A program made the translations under genes and the position numbers. From the NCBI GenBank assembly GCA_022819585.1, contig JAJEGY010000009.1, positions 124,001 through 188,000 on the forward strand: a DNA stretch of 64,000 bases, written 5' to 3'. Of this stretch, positions 45,180-54,621 are shown in pieces (the stretch's first letter is position 1; the number at the start of each line of letters is the position of its first letter). The notes under the pieces were generated by a model that was not told the DNA's origin, did no database searches, and saw only the letters and a list, made by a program, of their open reading frames with translations. This stretch comes from Dehalococcoidia bacterium (GTDB lineage Bacteria > Chloroflexota > Dehalococcoidia > Lucifugimonadales > Lucifugimonadaceae).

Positions 45180-46219
45180 TCAGATCGGTAATTGGGAGTG
45201 ACCATGATCCGGAAGACATCCTTCTCAGGGCGCAGCATCCTTTCAAAACCGTCCTCCATCACACGATCCAGTGGTATCACGGCCGATACGAGATCCCCTA
45301 GCAGGACTTTGCCAGCGGCAATGAGTTGGATCCCTTTCTCCATGTCTCCCGGCGCAGCAGCGACTGACCCTATGACAGTTCTCTCGATCCCTACAATCTC
45401 GTTGAAATCAAACTCAGCCGCTCCCGAGTGGATACCGACCAAAACGGTGGTCCCTCCGGGTCGCGTCCAGTTAATCGCGATGCGCGGTGTCACAACCGCT
45501 CCTGCTGTCTCTACGACGATGTCCGCGCCAATACCGTCAGTCAAATCCAATAGCTGATCAAGCGCGTCTTGCTCTCCGGTGTTGATCGCGGCTTCTGCCC
45601 CCAGTTTCAGAGCAAGTTCAAGAGATTGCGCACGAAGGTCACCGGCAATGACGCGGGCACCAGCGGCGCGCAGAACCTGCATGGTTAATATTCCGACGGT
45701 TCCGCATCCGATCACCGCCACTGTGTCACCTACCTTTACGCCGGTTCTGCGCGTGGCATGGACAGCTACCGATGTCGGCTCGATCAGAGGTGTCTGCACG
45801 TCGGGGATGCTGTCAGGCAATTTGATGAGATGACTTTCCGGCCACACCATGTACTCTGCCAAACCGCCATCCAAGGCGAAGCCAGCGGTTTTCGCGTTTG
45901 CACAACTCGATTGCGAGCCTAAGATGCACCAGTGGCATTCGCCACAGGCCCGGATGTTGTTCACCATTACACGGTCGCCAACTGACAAGCCACGGACATC
46001 GGTCCCTATCGCCTCAACTTGACCCGCCGTTTCGTGCCCTACTGTCTTGGGCTCTGTCAACCACCTGCGCATTGTCGGGCCGTGCCACCACCGTTCGACG
46101 TCGGTCTGACAGATCGATGCGTAGGCGATGCGCAAACGCGCCTCGTCGCCGGACGGTTGGGGAACCGGCACGTCTTCTAATCGCATATCTCTGCGACCGT
46201 AGTATCGTAACGCTTTCAT
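45164..46219 (-). CDS. Zinc-dependent medium-chain alcohol/sugar dehydrogenase, paralogue 1
   Basis: 351 residues from the ATG at 46219; the frame continues to 46252. MKALRYYGRRDMRLEDVPVP then ASICQTDVERWW (catalytic Cys), VGHETAGQVEAIG (His-Glu), the structural-zinc four-Cys loop ACGECHWCILGSQSSC, and the NAD motif TVAVIGCGTVGILTMQVLRA. Sorbitol, threonine or galactitol-type dehydrogenases share this set. A paralogue at 48831 is very similar (long identical-type runs such as WTRPGGTTVLVGI), and the two flank the CehA/McbA gene. Confidence 0.92.
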   Translation of the reverse strand: MKALRYYGRRDMRLEDVPVPQPSGDEARLRIAYASICQTDVERWWHGPTMRRWLTEPKTVGHETAGQVEAIGTDVRGLSVGDRVMVNNIRACGECHWCILGSQSSCANAKTAGFALDGGLAEYMVWPESHLIKLPDSIPDVQTPLIEPTSVAVHATRRTGVKVGDTVAVIGCGTVGILTMQVLRAAGARVIAGDLRAQSLELALKLGAEAAINTGEQDALDQLLDLTDGIGADIVVETAGAVVTPRIAINWTRPGGTTVLVGIHSGAAEFDFNEIVGIERTVIGSVAAAPGDMEKGIQLIAAGKVLLGDLVSAVIPLDRVMEDGFERMLRPEKDVFRIMVTPNYRSDQWSN

Positions 46220-46330
46220 GCTCTCGGACATCTCTTCTACCGTTCTGCTCAATACTGCGATCCGCGCGAACCCCAGAGGAATTGACTAACATGCATAGTA
46301 CTCTGACCACGGTACGGAGGTCATTCAACC

Positions 46331-48841
46331 ATGGACTATGAACTTATCGACATTTCCGCGTGGTGCGACGCAGGCACTGAGTGCCTCCCCGGCGAAGACC
46401 CGATGCTTGGCGAGCAGACTATGCGCGGATTGCCTTTCACCGTCGGGCCGTCGGATGGTGATCCATCTGCGAAGTGCTACATCTCACTGGCAGAAGGTAA
46501 ATCATCGGTAACTCTGCCCATTGGCAAGACCGCACACAACTTGGTTTTCGCTCACCGGCAGTTGGAGACCGATCAGGCTATCAACGGACCTATCGGAGTC
46601 CACGTCGCCGATTATGTGATCCAGTTCGAAGACTCTGATACAGTTACCGTCCCGATACGCGAGCGCTACGAGATCAGCGCCGTTGGCGACCGCCAAGGAA
46701 TCTCGCGATACGGCGTGGGCTATCCGTATCTCGCCGTGACCGATCAAGGCGACACGCTAATCCCCCGTTACGAAGGGCGTTTCGACGAAACTGGCAGACG
46801 TCAGACCGAAGTCGTACAGGCGCAGCCCAAGTGGTACTGGCTTTGGGCGTGGCGAAACCCGACGCCTGAGCGCATGATCGAGTCAATCAAGTTCGTGCCA
46901 CATGGCCCACGCTTCATCATCGTCGGATTGACTCTTGGACACGTCGATGAGCATCCGTTTTCACGTGCCGCACGGCGGCCGGTGCGAATAGATCTTAAAG
47001 ATACCGAGCAATCTGAAAAACCATTCGATCTGGATGTCACGATCGACCGCGGCGAACGTACTTATACGCACCCGCTGCCAGAGCAGTTATCCGACGAGTT
47101 TCTCAACGACGTAAATAAGGGTTTCGGCGAGCCTCAGAACCCGAAGTCGAGCCCGGCGTATGTCGAGTTGTCAGGCGTACCGTCGGCGACGGTTGAGGTA
47201 TCTCAAGATGGCGAGAATATCGATAGCGTGAAGTGGGGAGAGGTTGAAAGCGAAGGCTTTGTCGATACTGACAAAGTCCGCGTTTCACTCACCGAACCCG
47301 GGAAGAATTGGGTAAAAGTACGAGTAGTTGACGATGAGACCGGACAGATCGTCCCGTGCCGCATCCACTTCAGGTCACCTGATGGTGTGCCGTACCAACC
47401 ACACGGCCATCACAACCAAGTGAACTCCAACCTCGATACTTGGCACATCGACGTCGGTGGCGACACGCGGCTTGGTCAGGTCAGCTACGCCTACATCGAC
47501 GGCACTGCTCAAGGTTGGCTACCAAGGGGTGAGGTGATCGTGGATGCTGCCCGCGGATACGAATACGAACCTCTGCGTACCAAAATCGAGATCGCGCCTG
47601 GACAGCAGGAGCTTGAGTTACGCCTCAAGCGCTGGATCAACATGAACGAGCGTGGCTGGTACTCAGGCGACTCGCATGTTCACTTCCTCTCGACGCAAGG
47701 CAGCCACTTCGAATCGCAGGCTGAGGATCTAAATGTCGTTAACCTTCTCCAGTCCCAATGGGGCAGCCTCTTCACCAATGCCGAGGACTACACCGGACAT
47801 CCCAGTGTTACCCGTGAGGGCAACAACATCGTCTACACGTCGCAGGAAAATCGTCAGCACTTCATGGGACACATGATCTTGTGGGGATTGAAGCAGCCGG
47901 TCATGCCCTTCTGCTCTGATGGTCCGGGCGAGGCCGAGATCGGCGGCCCGATGGAAACTACTCTGAGCCACTGGGCCGACGAAGCGCACGCACAAGGCGG
48001 TTTCGTCATCAACCCACACTTTCCATTCCCGAACGGCGAACCGGCATCGTTGGTTGCCACAGGGCGCCTCGACGCCATTGAGATGATCCAGCAGCAGGAG
48101 TTCATGCACAACGAGTGGTACCGGTATCTGAACTGCGGCTACCGACTTCCTCTTGTCGGCGGCACCGACAAGATGTCGAGCGACGTTCCTGTGGGGATGT
48201 ACCGGACCTATGTGCGGATACCCGATGATGAGGAGTTCACCTACGAGAACTGGTGCAAGAACGTCGCCAAAGGCAGGACGGTTCTAAGCGGTGGTCCGAT
48301 TATCCATCTCACTATCGACGGATACGAAGTAGGCGACACTGTTGAGCTTTCAAGTCCCGGCACTGTTGAGGTCTCGGCCTGGGCCGAGAGCGTCGTGCCA
48401 ATGTCGAAATTAGAGATCATCCAAGAGGGTAACGTCGTCGCTTCTTCAGAGGTGGATAAGCCGGCTCGGAAGCTGAGCCTCCATGAAACGATCAAGATCG
48501 ACGACAACTCATGGCTGGCGGCACGCGCCGGGGGGCCGGGTTACTACGCTGGATACAGGTACTACGACGTTTGGGAGCGCGGTATTTTCTCGCACACCTC
48601 GCCCGTATATGTGTCCGTGGGCGGTCCATGGAGCATGTTCGATGAGGCGACGGCGAAGTACATGCTCACGCTGATGCACGGCTCGTTGACCTACATCGAC
48701 AACAGTTCACGCCAGCACTCGCACGGGCACGTCACGCACCACCATGGTGAGGACGACCATATCGGCTACCTGAAACGCCCCATCAACGAGGCTATCCAAG
48801 CCGTCCACAAGCGGATGCACGAGCACGGCATCAGCCATTAG
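46331..48841 (+). CDS. CehA/McbA-family metallohydrolase (PHP domain)
   Basis: 836 residues; start ATG 46331 with GGAGG 9 nt upstream. A long beta-rich N-terminal part (IRERYEISAVGDRQGISRYG, WYWLWAWRNPTPERMIESIK) precedes the PHP hydrolase core, RGWYSGDSHVHFLSTQGSHF (G-D-x-H-x-H, about residue 447), GGFVINPHFPFPNG, and LPLVGGTDKMSSDVPVGMYR. CehA/McbA enzymes hydrolyse esters and carbamates such as carbaryl; the true natural substrate is unknown. The last 40 residues hold a His-rich stretch (HSHGHVTHHHGEDDH). It is enclosed by two convergent zinc dehydrogenase genes, a probable degradation gene set. Confidence 0.85.
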   Translation: MDYELIDISAWCDAGTECLPGEDPMLGEQTMRGLPFTVGPSDGDPSAKCYISLAEGKSSVTLPIGKTAHNLVFAHRQLETDQAINGPIGVHVADYVIQFEDSDTVTVPIRERYEISAVGDRQGISRYGVGYPYLAVTDQGDTLIPRYEGRFDETGRRQTEVVQAQPKWYWLWAWRNPTPERMIESIKFVPHGPRFIIVGLTLGHVDEHPFSRAARRPVRIDLKDTEQSEKPFDLDVTIDRGERTYTHPLPEQLSDEFLNDVNKGFGEPQNPKSSPAYVELSGVPSATVEVSQDGENIDSVKWGEVESEGFVDTDKVRVSLTEPGKNWVKVRVVDDETGQIVPCRIHFRSPDGVPYQPHGHHNQVNSNLDTWHIDVGGDTRLGQVSYAYIDGTAQGWLPRGEVIVDAARGYEYEPLRTKIEIAPGQQELELRLKRWINMNERGWYSGDSHVHFLSTQGSHFESQAEDLNVVNLLQSQWGSLFTNAEDYTGHPSVTREGNNIVYTSQENRQHFMGHMILWGLKQPVMPFCSDGPGEAEIGGPMETTLSHWADEAHAQGGFVINPHFPFPNGEPASLVATGRLDAIEMIQQQEFMHNEWYRYLNCGYRLPLVGGTDKMSSDVPVGMYRTYVRIPDDEEFTYENWCKNVAKGRTVLSGGPIIHLTIDGYEVGDTVELSSPGTVEVSAWAESVVPMSKLEIIQEGNVVASSEVDKPARKLSLHETIKIDDNSWLAARAGGPGYYAGYRYYDVWERGIFSHTSPVYVSVGGPWSMFDEATAKYMLTLMHGSLTYIDNSSRQHSHGHVTHHHGEDDHIGYLKRPINEAIQAVHKRMHEHGISH

Positions 48842-49889
48842 GCGAGATCAATATCCTGAAAACATCCTTCTCGGGCTGGAGCATGCGTTTGAACCCATCT
48901 TCAATCGCGCGTTCGAGCGGCACTACTGCGGAGATGAGTTCCTTGACCGACATCTTGCCCTCCGCGATCAGGCTAACCGTTGCTTCCATGTCACCGGGTG
49001 ATGCCGCGACCGATCCGATAACGGTCTTTTCGGGACCTACAATATTGTTGAAGTTGAAGTTTGGGGTGGCGGAGTAGATTCCGACTAACACAGTCGTGCC
49101 CCCTGGTCGTGTCCATTGAATCGCCATGTTCGGTGTCTCAGCCGCTCCGGCGGTTTCAGCGACGATGTCAGGCCCGATTCCATCGGTCAGATCAAGGAGT
49201 TGTGTATGTGCGCCTTGATCTGAGGCGTTGATCGTTTCGTGAGCCTCGAGTTCCTTCGCCAACGCGATGCTTTGCTCACGAACATCGACGGCAATCACGC
49301 GCGCACCAGCAGCACGGAATCCCTGCATGGTTAACAGTCCTACGGTTCCACAGCCAATCACCGCAACGTTGTCCCCTACTTTTACGCCCGACCTTCGAAC
49401 CGCGTGAACCGCGACTGTAGCCGGTTCGATCAGCGGCGCTTCTTGATCAGAGATATTTTCAGGCAGCTTGATAAGATGGCTTGCCGGCCAAGTCATGAAC
49501 TCAGCCAAACCACCATTAGCCGATAGTCCTGCAACACACATACTGTTGCATGTTGCTTGCGAGCCGCGGCGACACCAGAAACACGCGCCGCAAGTGCGAA
49601 CATTGTTGACCACCACACGATCCCCGACCTCCAAGCCAGTCGCTGATGCGCCTAAGGACTCGACATGTCCGGAGATCTCGTGTCCAAGCACCAAGGGCAT
49701 TTCTTGACCACTGATCGGGTTCGGTCCATCGTGCTGAGTCCATAGCGGCCCGTACTGCCATTCCTCGATATCGGTGGCGCAGATCGACGTGTTTGTAATC
49801 CGTAATCGCGCCTCATCGTCGCCGGGAATCGGTTCAGGAATATCTTCAAGTCGAATGTCTTTGTTGCCGTGGATTCTGAGTGCTTTCAT
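48831..49889 (-). CDS. Zinc-dependent medium-chain alcohol/sugar dehydrogenase, paralogue 2
   Basis: 352 residues from the ATG at 49889 (frame continues to 49910). Same plan as the paralogue at 45164: MKALRIHGNKDIRLEDIPEP, TSICATDIEEW (catalytic Cys), LGHEISGHVESLG, structural zinc loop TCGACFWCRRGSQATC, and NVAVIGCGTVGLLTMQGFRA. Substrate-facing residues differ in the loop (PLWTQHDGPNPISGQEMP is inserted relative to paralogue 1). Its stop overlaps the CehA gene stop by 11 nt. It probably oxidises an alcohol or sugar derivative released by the neighbouring hydrolases. Confidence 0.92.
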   Translation of the reverse strand: MKALRIHGNKDIRLEDIPEPIPGDDEARLRITNTSICATDIEEWQYGPLWTQHDGPNPISGQEMPLVLGHEISGHVESLGASATGLEVGDRVVVNNVRTCGACFWCRRGSQATCNSMCVAGLSANGGLAEFMTWPASHLIKLPENISDQEAPLIEPATVAVHAVRRSGVKVGDNVAVIGCGTVGLLTMQGFRAAGARVIAVDVREQSIALAKELEAHETINASDQGAHTQLLDLTDGIGPDIVAETAGAAETPNMAIQWTRPGGTTVLVGIYSATPNFNFNNIVGPEKTVIGSVAASPGDMEATVSLIAEGKMSVKELISAVVPLERAIEDGFKRMLQPEKDVFRILISPNG

Positions 49890-49981
49890 GATGCGGAAAT
49901 TGTCGCACATTCCGAATCCTGCGGCAACCGCTTCGTAAAATTAGCGCTGTACATCACGATGCCATCAAGGAGCTCAGAGCC

Positions 49982-51157
49982 GTGAGACCTGCTGCGAAAA
50001 TCACTCGAATCGAAGTAACGACGTTCCAACACGAGCTAGAGAACGTCAGCAAAGACTACAACACCTTCAACATGGTGTATGAGAAGGACGCGACGCTCAA
50101 GACGGGCGGCGGGATCCTCTCTATCTACACCGATCAAGGCGTGGCCGGCGAATACCCTGGAGCAGGTGGCAGTGCGTTGGCCGATATCGAGACCGTCGCG
50201 CCATACCTGATCGGGAAAGACGCGATGAAACGCGAGGTGCACTACAACGCGATGAAGCGCGGGTTGCGCCATACCGCCGCGCTCGGTCTTGGGATAGTCG
50301 ATATATGCCTATGGGACATCGCAGGCAAGATCTACGAGGAGCCATTGTTTCAACTCCTCGGTGGCGAACGAAAACCGCTCCCTGCGTACGCTTCTACCCT
50401 TCACGGCGATGAAAACGGCGGTTTGACGACGCCTCAGGATTTCGCCGACTTCGCGTTAACGTGCCGAGACATGGGATATCCGGCCTTCAAGATCCACGGC
50501 TGGGGACTCGCCGGCGAGAACATCCAGCGAGAGGTTGACAACGTTCTCGCAGTTCGAGACGCCGTTGGTCCAGACATGGACCTGATGATCGACCCGGCAA
50601 ACGAGGTCAAGAACTTCGGCGATGCTCTCAAACTCGGCAAAGCATGTGACGAGGCGGAGTTCTTCTGGTGGGAAGATGTCTTCATGGATGGCGGAGTCTC
50701 AACATTTGCGCACCGCAAATTGCGGCAGTTGATCAAGACACCACTTTTGCAGACCGAGCACATACGACTACCTGAGCAGCACATGAACTTCGTGATTGCG
50801 GATGGCACGGATTATGTTCGTGTAGGCGCTCATGAAGATGGTGGCATCACCGGCGCTATGAAGATCTTCCACGCCTGCGAGAGCGTCGGGTTAGACGTCG
50901 AGACACACGGGCCTGATCCGGCACACCGACACATCATGTCGGCGGTCCGCAACACCAACTACTACGAGCTGGGGCTGGTGCATCCGAATGTACGCACCAC
51001 CAAGGCACCGATTTGGGTCAACTACTCTGATGACCTCGATGCGGTCGACGAAAACGGCTGTGTCTTCGCTCCAACTGGACACGGCATCGGCGTTCCATTG
51101 GATTGGGACTGGATCAACGCCCACAAGACGGGGACGCGGGTACTTGCGGAGGCGTGA
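49982..51157 (+). CDS. Enolase-superfamily (mandelate racemase/muconate lactonising) protein
   Basis: 391 residues; GTG start at 49982. The N-terminal capping domain has ITRIEVTTFQHELENVSKDY. The barrel has PAFKIHGWGL (Lys of the K-x-H/K motif), LMIDPANEVKNF (Asp metal ligand), FFWWEDVFMDGG (Glu metal ligand, W-x-E-D), TPLLQTEHIRLPE (third ligand) and VETHGPDPAHRHI (His). The layout suits an acid-sugar dehydratase. Enolase-superfamily enzymes of this type abstract an alpha proton of carboxylates. Together with DUF4432 and two dehydrogenases nearby, it suggests degradation of a sugar acid. Divergent from dehydrogenase 2. Confidence 0.9.
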   Translation: MRPAAKITRIEVTTFQHELENVSKDYNTFNMVYEKDATLKTGGGILSIYTDQGVAGEYPGAGGSALADIETVAPYLIGKDAMKREVHYNAMKRGLRHTAALGLGIVDICLWDIAGKIYEEPLFQLLGGERKPLPAYASTLHGDENGGLTTPQDFADFALTCRDMGYPAFKIHGWGLAGENIQREVDNVLAVRDAVGPDMDLMIDPANEVKNFGDALKLGKACDEAEFFWWEDVFMDGGVSTFAHRKLRQLIKTPLLQTEHIRLPEQHMNFVIADGTDYVRVGAHEDGGITGAMKIFHACESVGLDVETHGPDPAHRHIMSAVRNTNYYELGLVHPNVRTTKAPIWVNYSDDLDAVDENGCVFAPTGHGIGVPLDWDWINAHKTGTRVLAEA

Positions 51158-51172
51158 GGCTCAAGGCGGCGT

Positions 51173-52267
51173 TCAGCCGCGCATGGTTACGTTGCCGCTT
51201 TCATCAATGCCAGTAACTCCAGTCGCTCCTTCGTAGATGACGGCTCGAACAGTCGAACTCCGAGCTTCTCCCGGCGCGAACATCAGTGAAGTCGATTTGT
51301 CGCTTCCCGGCTCTGACATGCCGCTGGGAAGGCTGGTGAATGGTTCCAATCCAACGTTGTAGGTGCGCTTATACCACGGGTAGCCGCTGTGGCCGCCGAA
51401 GACTTGCCAGTACCAGAGGTATCTGAACACGTCACTGTCCCAACGCAGGCCGATACCTACGCCACGATCCGGGTTTGTAACTGCATACCAACCATCAACC
51501 AAATTGTTGAAGGAAAGATAGTCGACAAGTCGATCCGATTTCGGCGGGAACTTTGTAAGGTCTACTTCAGATCCATCTGCAGCTTGAGCAACTGGCCATG
51601 CGCCTGTTCGATCCGGCATCAAACGAGAGCCTGCAGGGACATTTCCGTCAGGTGATTCGGGCACAATGAAGTCGCCTCCCGCGAAGTCCAATATGCAATT
51701 CGGAGTAAGAAACGGATCTCCGAGGGCCACGTGTTGGCCCCATTGCACTGGTGCCGGCTCTTCAGCCTCATTGATCAACGTATCGGTAACTGTGACGACT
51801 GGCGAGCCGGATTCCAGTGTGACGGTCTTTTCGATCCAGAATGGCGTTCTGACTGCTCGAACCGAAAATTTCGCCGAAACCCGATGAGCAGAGTCCTCGA
51901 CTATCTGAACATCCCAAGGCATCATATTCGTTTCGTTGTGCTGTCCAATCTCTGCACCCATGTAATCCTGCGCAAAACCGCCTGTCGGAGCAATAGTGTT
52001 CCAACCGCCGATGTAGAGATCGTGGAATATGCCCTCGCCCCACCCAGTGGACGGCACCCAAAGAGCTTGGTTACGGACGCTCCAAGGCGTTCGCCACATG
52101 AAATCGGTATCGCTCGGCTTGTGCACCATTTCGAAGATGTCTGCACCCTTATCCGCGATGATGCTCAGACGCAGCAACTCATTCTCCATCACGACTGTTT
52201 TCAAGCCCCTATAGGCCCAGGAATCGGATATCCTGCATCCGTGCGTGCGTTCGTCTTGGTAGTGCAT
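51173..52267 (-). CDS. DUF4432 protein (aldose-epimerase-like), paralogue 2
   Basis: 364 residues from the ATG at 52267; the frame upstream is not conserved. MHYQDERTHGCRISDSWAYR, GLKTVVMENELLRLSIIADK and GADIFEMVHKPSDTDFMWRT match the paralogue at 43469 closely. The middle holds WGQHVALGDPFL and DVFRYLWYWQVFGGHSGYPW. Its role is likely sugar binding or epimerisation. The stop is 15 nt from the enolase-type stop (convergent). Confidence 0.85.
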   Translation of the reverse strand: MHYQDERTHGCRISDSWAYRGLKTVVMENELLRLSIIADKGADIFEMVHKPSDTDFMWRTPWSVRNQALWVPSTGWGEGIFHDLYIGGWNTIAPTGGFAQDYMGAEIGQHNETNMMPWDVQIVEDSAHRVSAKFSVRAVRTPFWIEKTVTLESGSPVVTVTDTLINEAEEPAPVQWGQHVALGDPFLTPNCILDFAGGDFIVPESPDGNVPAGSRLMPDRTGAWPVAQAADGSEVDLTKFPPKSDRLVDYLSFNNLVDGWYAVTNPDRGVGIGLRWDSDVFRYLWYWQVFGGHSGYPWYKRTYNVGLEPFTSLPSGMSEPGSDKSTSLMFAPGEARSSTVRAVIYEGATGVTGIDESGNVTMRG

Positions 52268-52370
52268 GTTTCTTCGCTCTCGGAATCGGATTACGGTTCT
52301 TGACGTAGACGCGCATTTTAGCCTATCGCCAACCGAAACCTCGCCTCTGCGCAAAACGAGCACGCGCTTC

Positions 52371-53294
52371 GTGACCCCGCTAGCCATCCTCCTCGTTATA
52401 GCTTCCGCGTTCGCTCACTCGTCGTGGAATTTAATGGTTCGCAAGGCAACTCGCCCTGCGGTCACTACGGCACTGATGGCCGTCACTTCAGCGATATTGG
52501 TGCTTCCGTTGGCGGTATATCTTTTGATCGTCGACATGCCCGGCCTGATCGGTTGGGGATTCATCGCCGCTACCATCGCTCTGCACATCTGGTACTTTGC
52601 CACACTCGGTTATGCATATAACACTGGAGAGCTATCGATCGTCTATCCGGTAGCTCGAGGGCTCGGCTTGGCGATCATCCCGATACTCGGTGTGTTCGTC
52701 ATCGGCGAATCGATGTCATTAGCTGCGGTGGGGGGCGCTGTCTCAATCGTGACGGGCATCTCGCTGATCACGATCTCAGATATCGACCCTGAGACCTTCA
52801 AACGAACTGTGCGCGCGTGGTTGTTTTTGTTCAAGAATTGGCGAATCGTCAGACACTTCCGGCAACTGATGCGTCCCGCTTGGGCATTGGCGATACTAAC
52901 CGGGATAGTGATCGGCATCTACTCAGTAGTGGACGCGCAAGGGGTGAAGCACGTTCAGCCCGCTTTGTATATGTTCTTCTTGCAACTAGGCGGCGGTTTG
53001 GGAATGATAGCGATTCAGTCTCGTCTAGAGACGAGAGTTGCGTTCATCGACGAAGCTCGTCGTCACTGGAAAATCCTAGTAGTCGGAGGATTGTTGCAGT
53101 TCGCCGCCTACACCCTAGTGTTAACGGCGCTTACGTTTTCACCAGTCAGCTACGTTGGTCCCTTGAGGGAAGTCTCGATCTTAGTCGCGGTGGGTTACGG
53201 CGCCATTGTGCTCAGGGAAAAGGTAACCATCGTTCGAGCGCTGGGTGCAATATTCATCGCATGCGGTGGTGTCGCGATTGCGCTAGCCCCCTAA
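52371..53294 (+). CDS. EamA/DMT-superfamily transporter
   Basis: 307 residues from GTG at 52371; the ATG at 52266 would overlap the divergent DUF4432 start, so it is less likely. About ten membrane helices in two five-helix halves (VTPLAILLVIASAFAHSSWN, then a soluble loop FKRTVRAWLFLFKNWRIVRH in the middle, then the second half with QFAAYTLVLTALTFSPVSYV). EamA proteins export amino acids, metabolites or nucleotide sugars. The first half of the second repeat ends in AIVLREKVTIVRALGAIFIA, the hallmark of the fold. The substrate is unknown. Confidence 0.85.
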   Translation: MTPLAILLVIASAFAHSSWNLMVRKATRPAVTTALMAVTSAILVLPLAVYLLIVDMPGLIGWGFIAATIALHIWYFATLGYAYNTGELSIVYPVARGLGLAIIPILGVFVIGESMSLAAVGGAVSIVTGISLITISDIDPETFKRTVRAWLFLFKNWRIVRHFRQLMRPAWALAILTGIVIGIYSVVDAQGVKHVQPALYMFFLQLGGGLGMIAIQSRLETRVAFIDEARRHWKILVVGGLLQFAAYTLVLTALTFSPVSYVGPLREVSILVAVGYGAIVLREKVTIVRALGAIFIACGGVAIALAP

Positions 53295-53311
53295 CTGAAC
53301 TCATTGATCCA

Positions 53312-54097
53312 TTAGCCCAATGTCGATGGCGAATATTCGCGTAACTGCCGTCGGAGCTCTTTGTGGTCCTGAATGATGCTTCCGACAACTCGCCAAAAAC
53401 GGGCTGAGTGATTCAGTTCCACAAGATGAGCGAGCTCATGAACCACCACATAGTCGATCAAATGGTCTTCCAACATGATTAGACGCCAATTCAAATTGAT
53501 CGATCTTTTCTCGCTGCAACTTCCCCACCGTTTCTTGGCGTTGCTCAACTTCAATTGGTTTGGTCGTACGCCCAAAATTTCCCCAAACTCGGCAACGCGC
53601 GACTTCAGATGGTCCCACGCTTCTTGGCGGTACCAATCTGCTAGCCAATCGCGAACGACCCTAGCCTTCATCATCTCATCCAAATCAGGTGGGATGATCA
53701 CTGTTACCGTGTCACCCTCCAACGATTTAACCACCGTCGGTGGTAGTTCCTTCCCGATATCACTCAAATCGCGTTCTTTTACCACGACGTTAATATCACG
53801 TCCCATGAACTTTGCCGTACCGCCGTTGCCCCAATCGATTTCATCGTCGGTGCTCGCAGACGATACACGATGTCTAAGAATCCAATCAGAACGTTTAACT
53901 AGAAACTCCTCAATTTCTTCAAGTGTCAAGGTATGAGGTGCCAACACCTTAAATCCGAGTTCAGAATCGACTTGAAGTTGAATGGTTCGGCGCCGGCGGG
54001 AACTACGTTGCAACGTGTAGCGAACTCTTTCACCTTCGATTTCGATCGAATGGATTTCGCGTGAGAATACAGGCCGTTTAGGTAAACGAACCCGCAT
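53312..54097 (-). CDS. YgjP/SprT-like zinc metallopeptidase (DUF45)
   Basis: 261 residues from the ATG at 54097; the frame runs into the tmRNA gene and must start after it. N-terminal beta part with VRYTLQRSSRRRRTIQLQVD; then a helix-rich peptidase half: RVAEFGEILGVRPNQLKLSN, AKKRWGSCSEKRSINLNWRL, and VVVHELAHLVELNHSARFW with the H-E-x-x-H zinc site and a third His/Asn further on. The family (YgjP, M48-like) has few known targets; SprT relatives act on DNA-protein cross-links. Gene spacing to the tmRNA is 67 nt. Confidence 0.9.
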   Translation of the reverse strand: MRVRLPKRPVFSREIHSIEIEGERVRYTLQRSSRRRRTIQLQVDSELGFKVLAPHTLTLEEIEEFLVKRSDWILRHRVSSASTDDEIDWGNGGTAKFMGRDINVVVKERDLSDIGKELPPTVVKSLEGDTVTVIIPPDLDEMMKARVVRDWLADWYRQEAWDHLKSRVAEFGEILGVRPNQLKLSNAKKRWGSCSEKRSINLNWRLIMLEDHLIDYVVVHELAHLVELNHSARFWRVVGSIIQDHKELRRQLREYSPSTLG

Positions 54098-54164
54098 CGA
54101 GAATTGACCGCGGTTTACCGCAAACGATTTTCCCGCTACACGGGGTTCGCGGGTAGTGTCGGCT

Positions 54165-54514
54165 GGTGGAGACGGGGGAGAGTCGAACTCCCCGTCCAGA
54201 AAGTTTCCCGTCAAAGCTTCTACGTGTGTAGCCGTTGGTTACATTTACCGCTTCCAGACGATGCCAACGGCGTCCGTCCGAGGTCACGGTTGCCGGTTAT
54301 CTTTGGACGTACTACCGGCATTGCACGCCCGCACCTCAGAAGTTCGGCGCCCGACAGGTGCTGCTGAGGACAACTCCTACCGGACGTCGCGGCTGATTAA
54401 GCAGCTGCGAGGGCGACTTCTCGTTCGCCGTTTGTGTTTTTGCCCGTTTTAACGTGGGCAGGCGCCACGACACGCAACCTTGCGGTACGCTCCCTGTCGA
54501 AACCACTCGTCCCC
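54165..54514 (-). ncRNA. ssrA: tmRNA
   Basis: 350 nt on the minus strand. The tRNA-like ends are GGGGACG (54508-54514) pairing with CGTCTCC, followed by ACCA (ends 54165); the T-arm is GACGGGGAGTTCGACTCTCC. The tag reading frame GGC AAA AAC ... GCT GCT TAA (54397-54444) encodes GKNTNGEREVALAAA, ending in the usual ALAA-type degron. A -10 like TATACT lies at 54526-54531. tmRNA rescues ribosomes stalled on broken mRNAs. Confidence 0.95.
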
Positions 54515-54621
54515 TTTCATCATTAAGTATATCCGTCATATCCTCTATGTTTTACCGTAGGATGAACGTGCTTCGGGGAGGCAGTGACACGATGAGATAA
54601 AGCAGAACCGGATCTAGCCCG

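Noticed and set aside
54078-54539. Several short frames on both strands around 54.1-54.5 kb, and the N-terminal extension of the YgjP-like frame to 54214
   Set aside because: They overlap the tmRNA gene and have no independent support; the peptidase start is placed at 54097.
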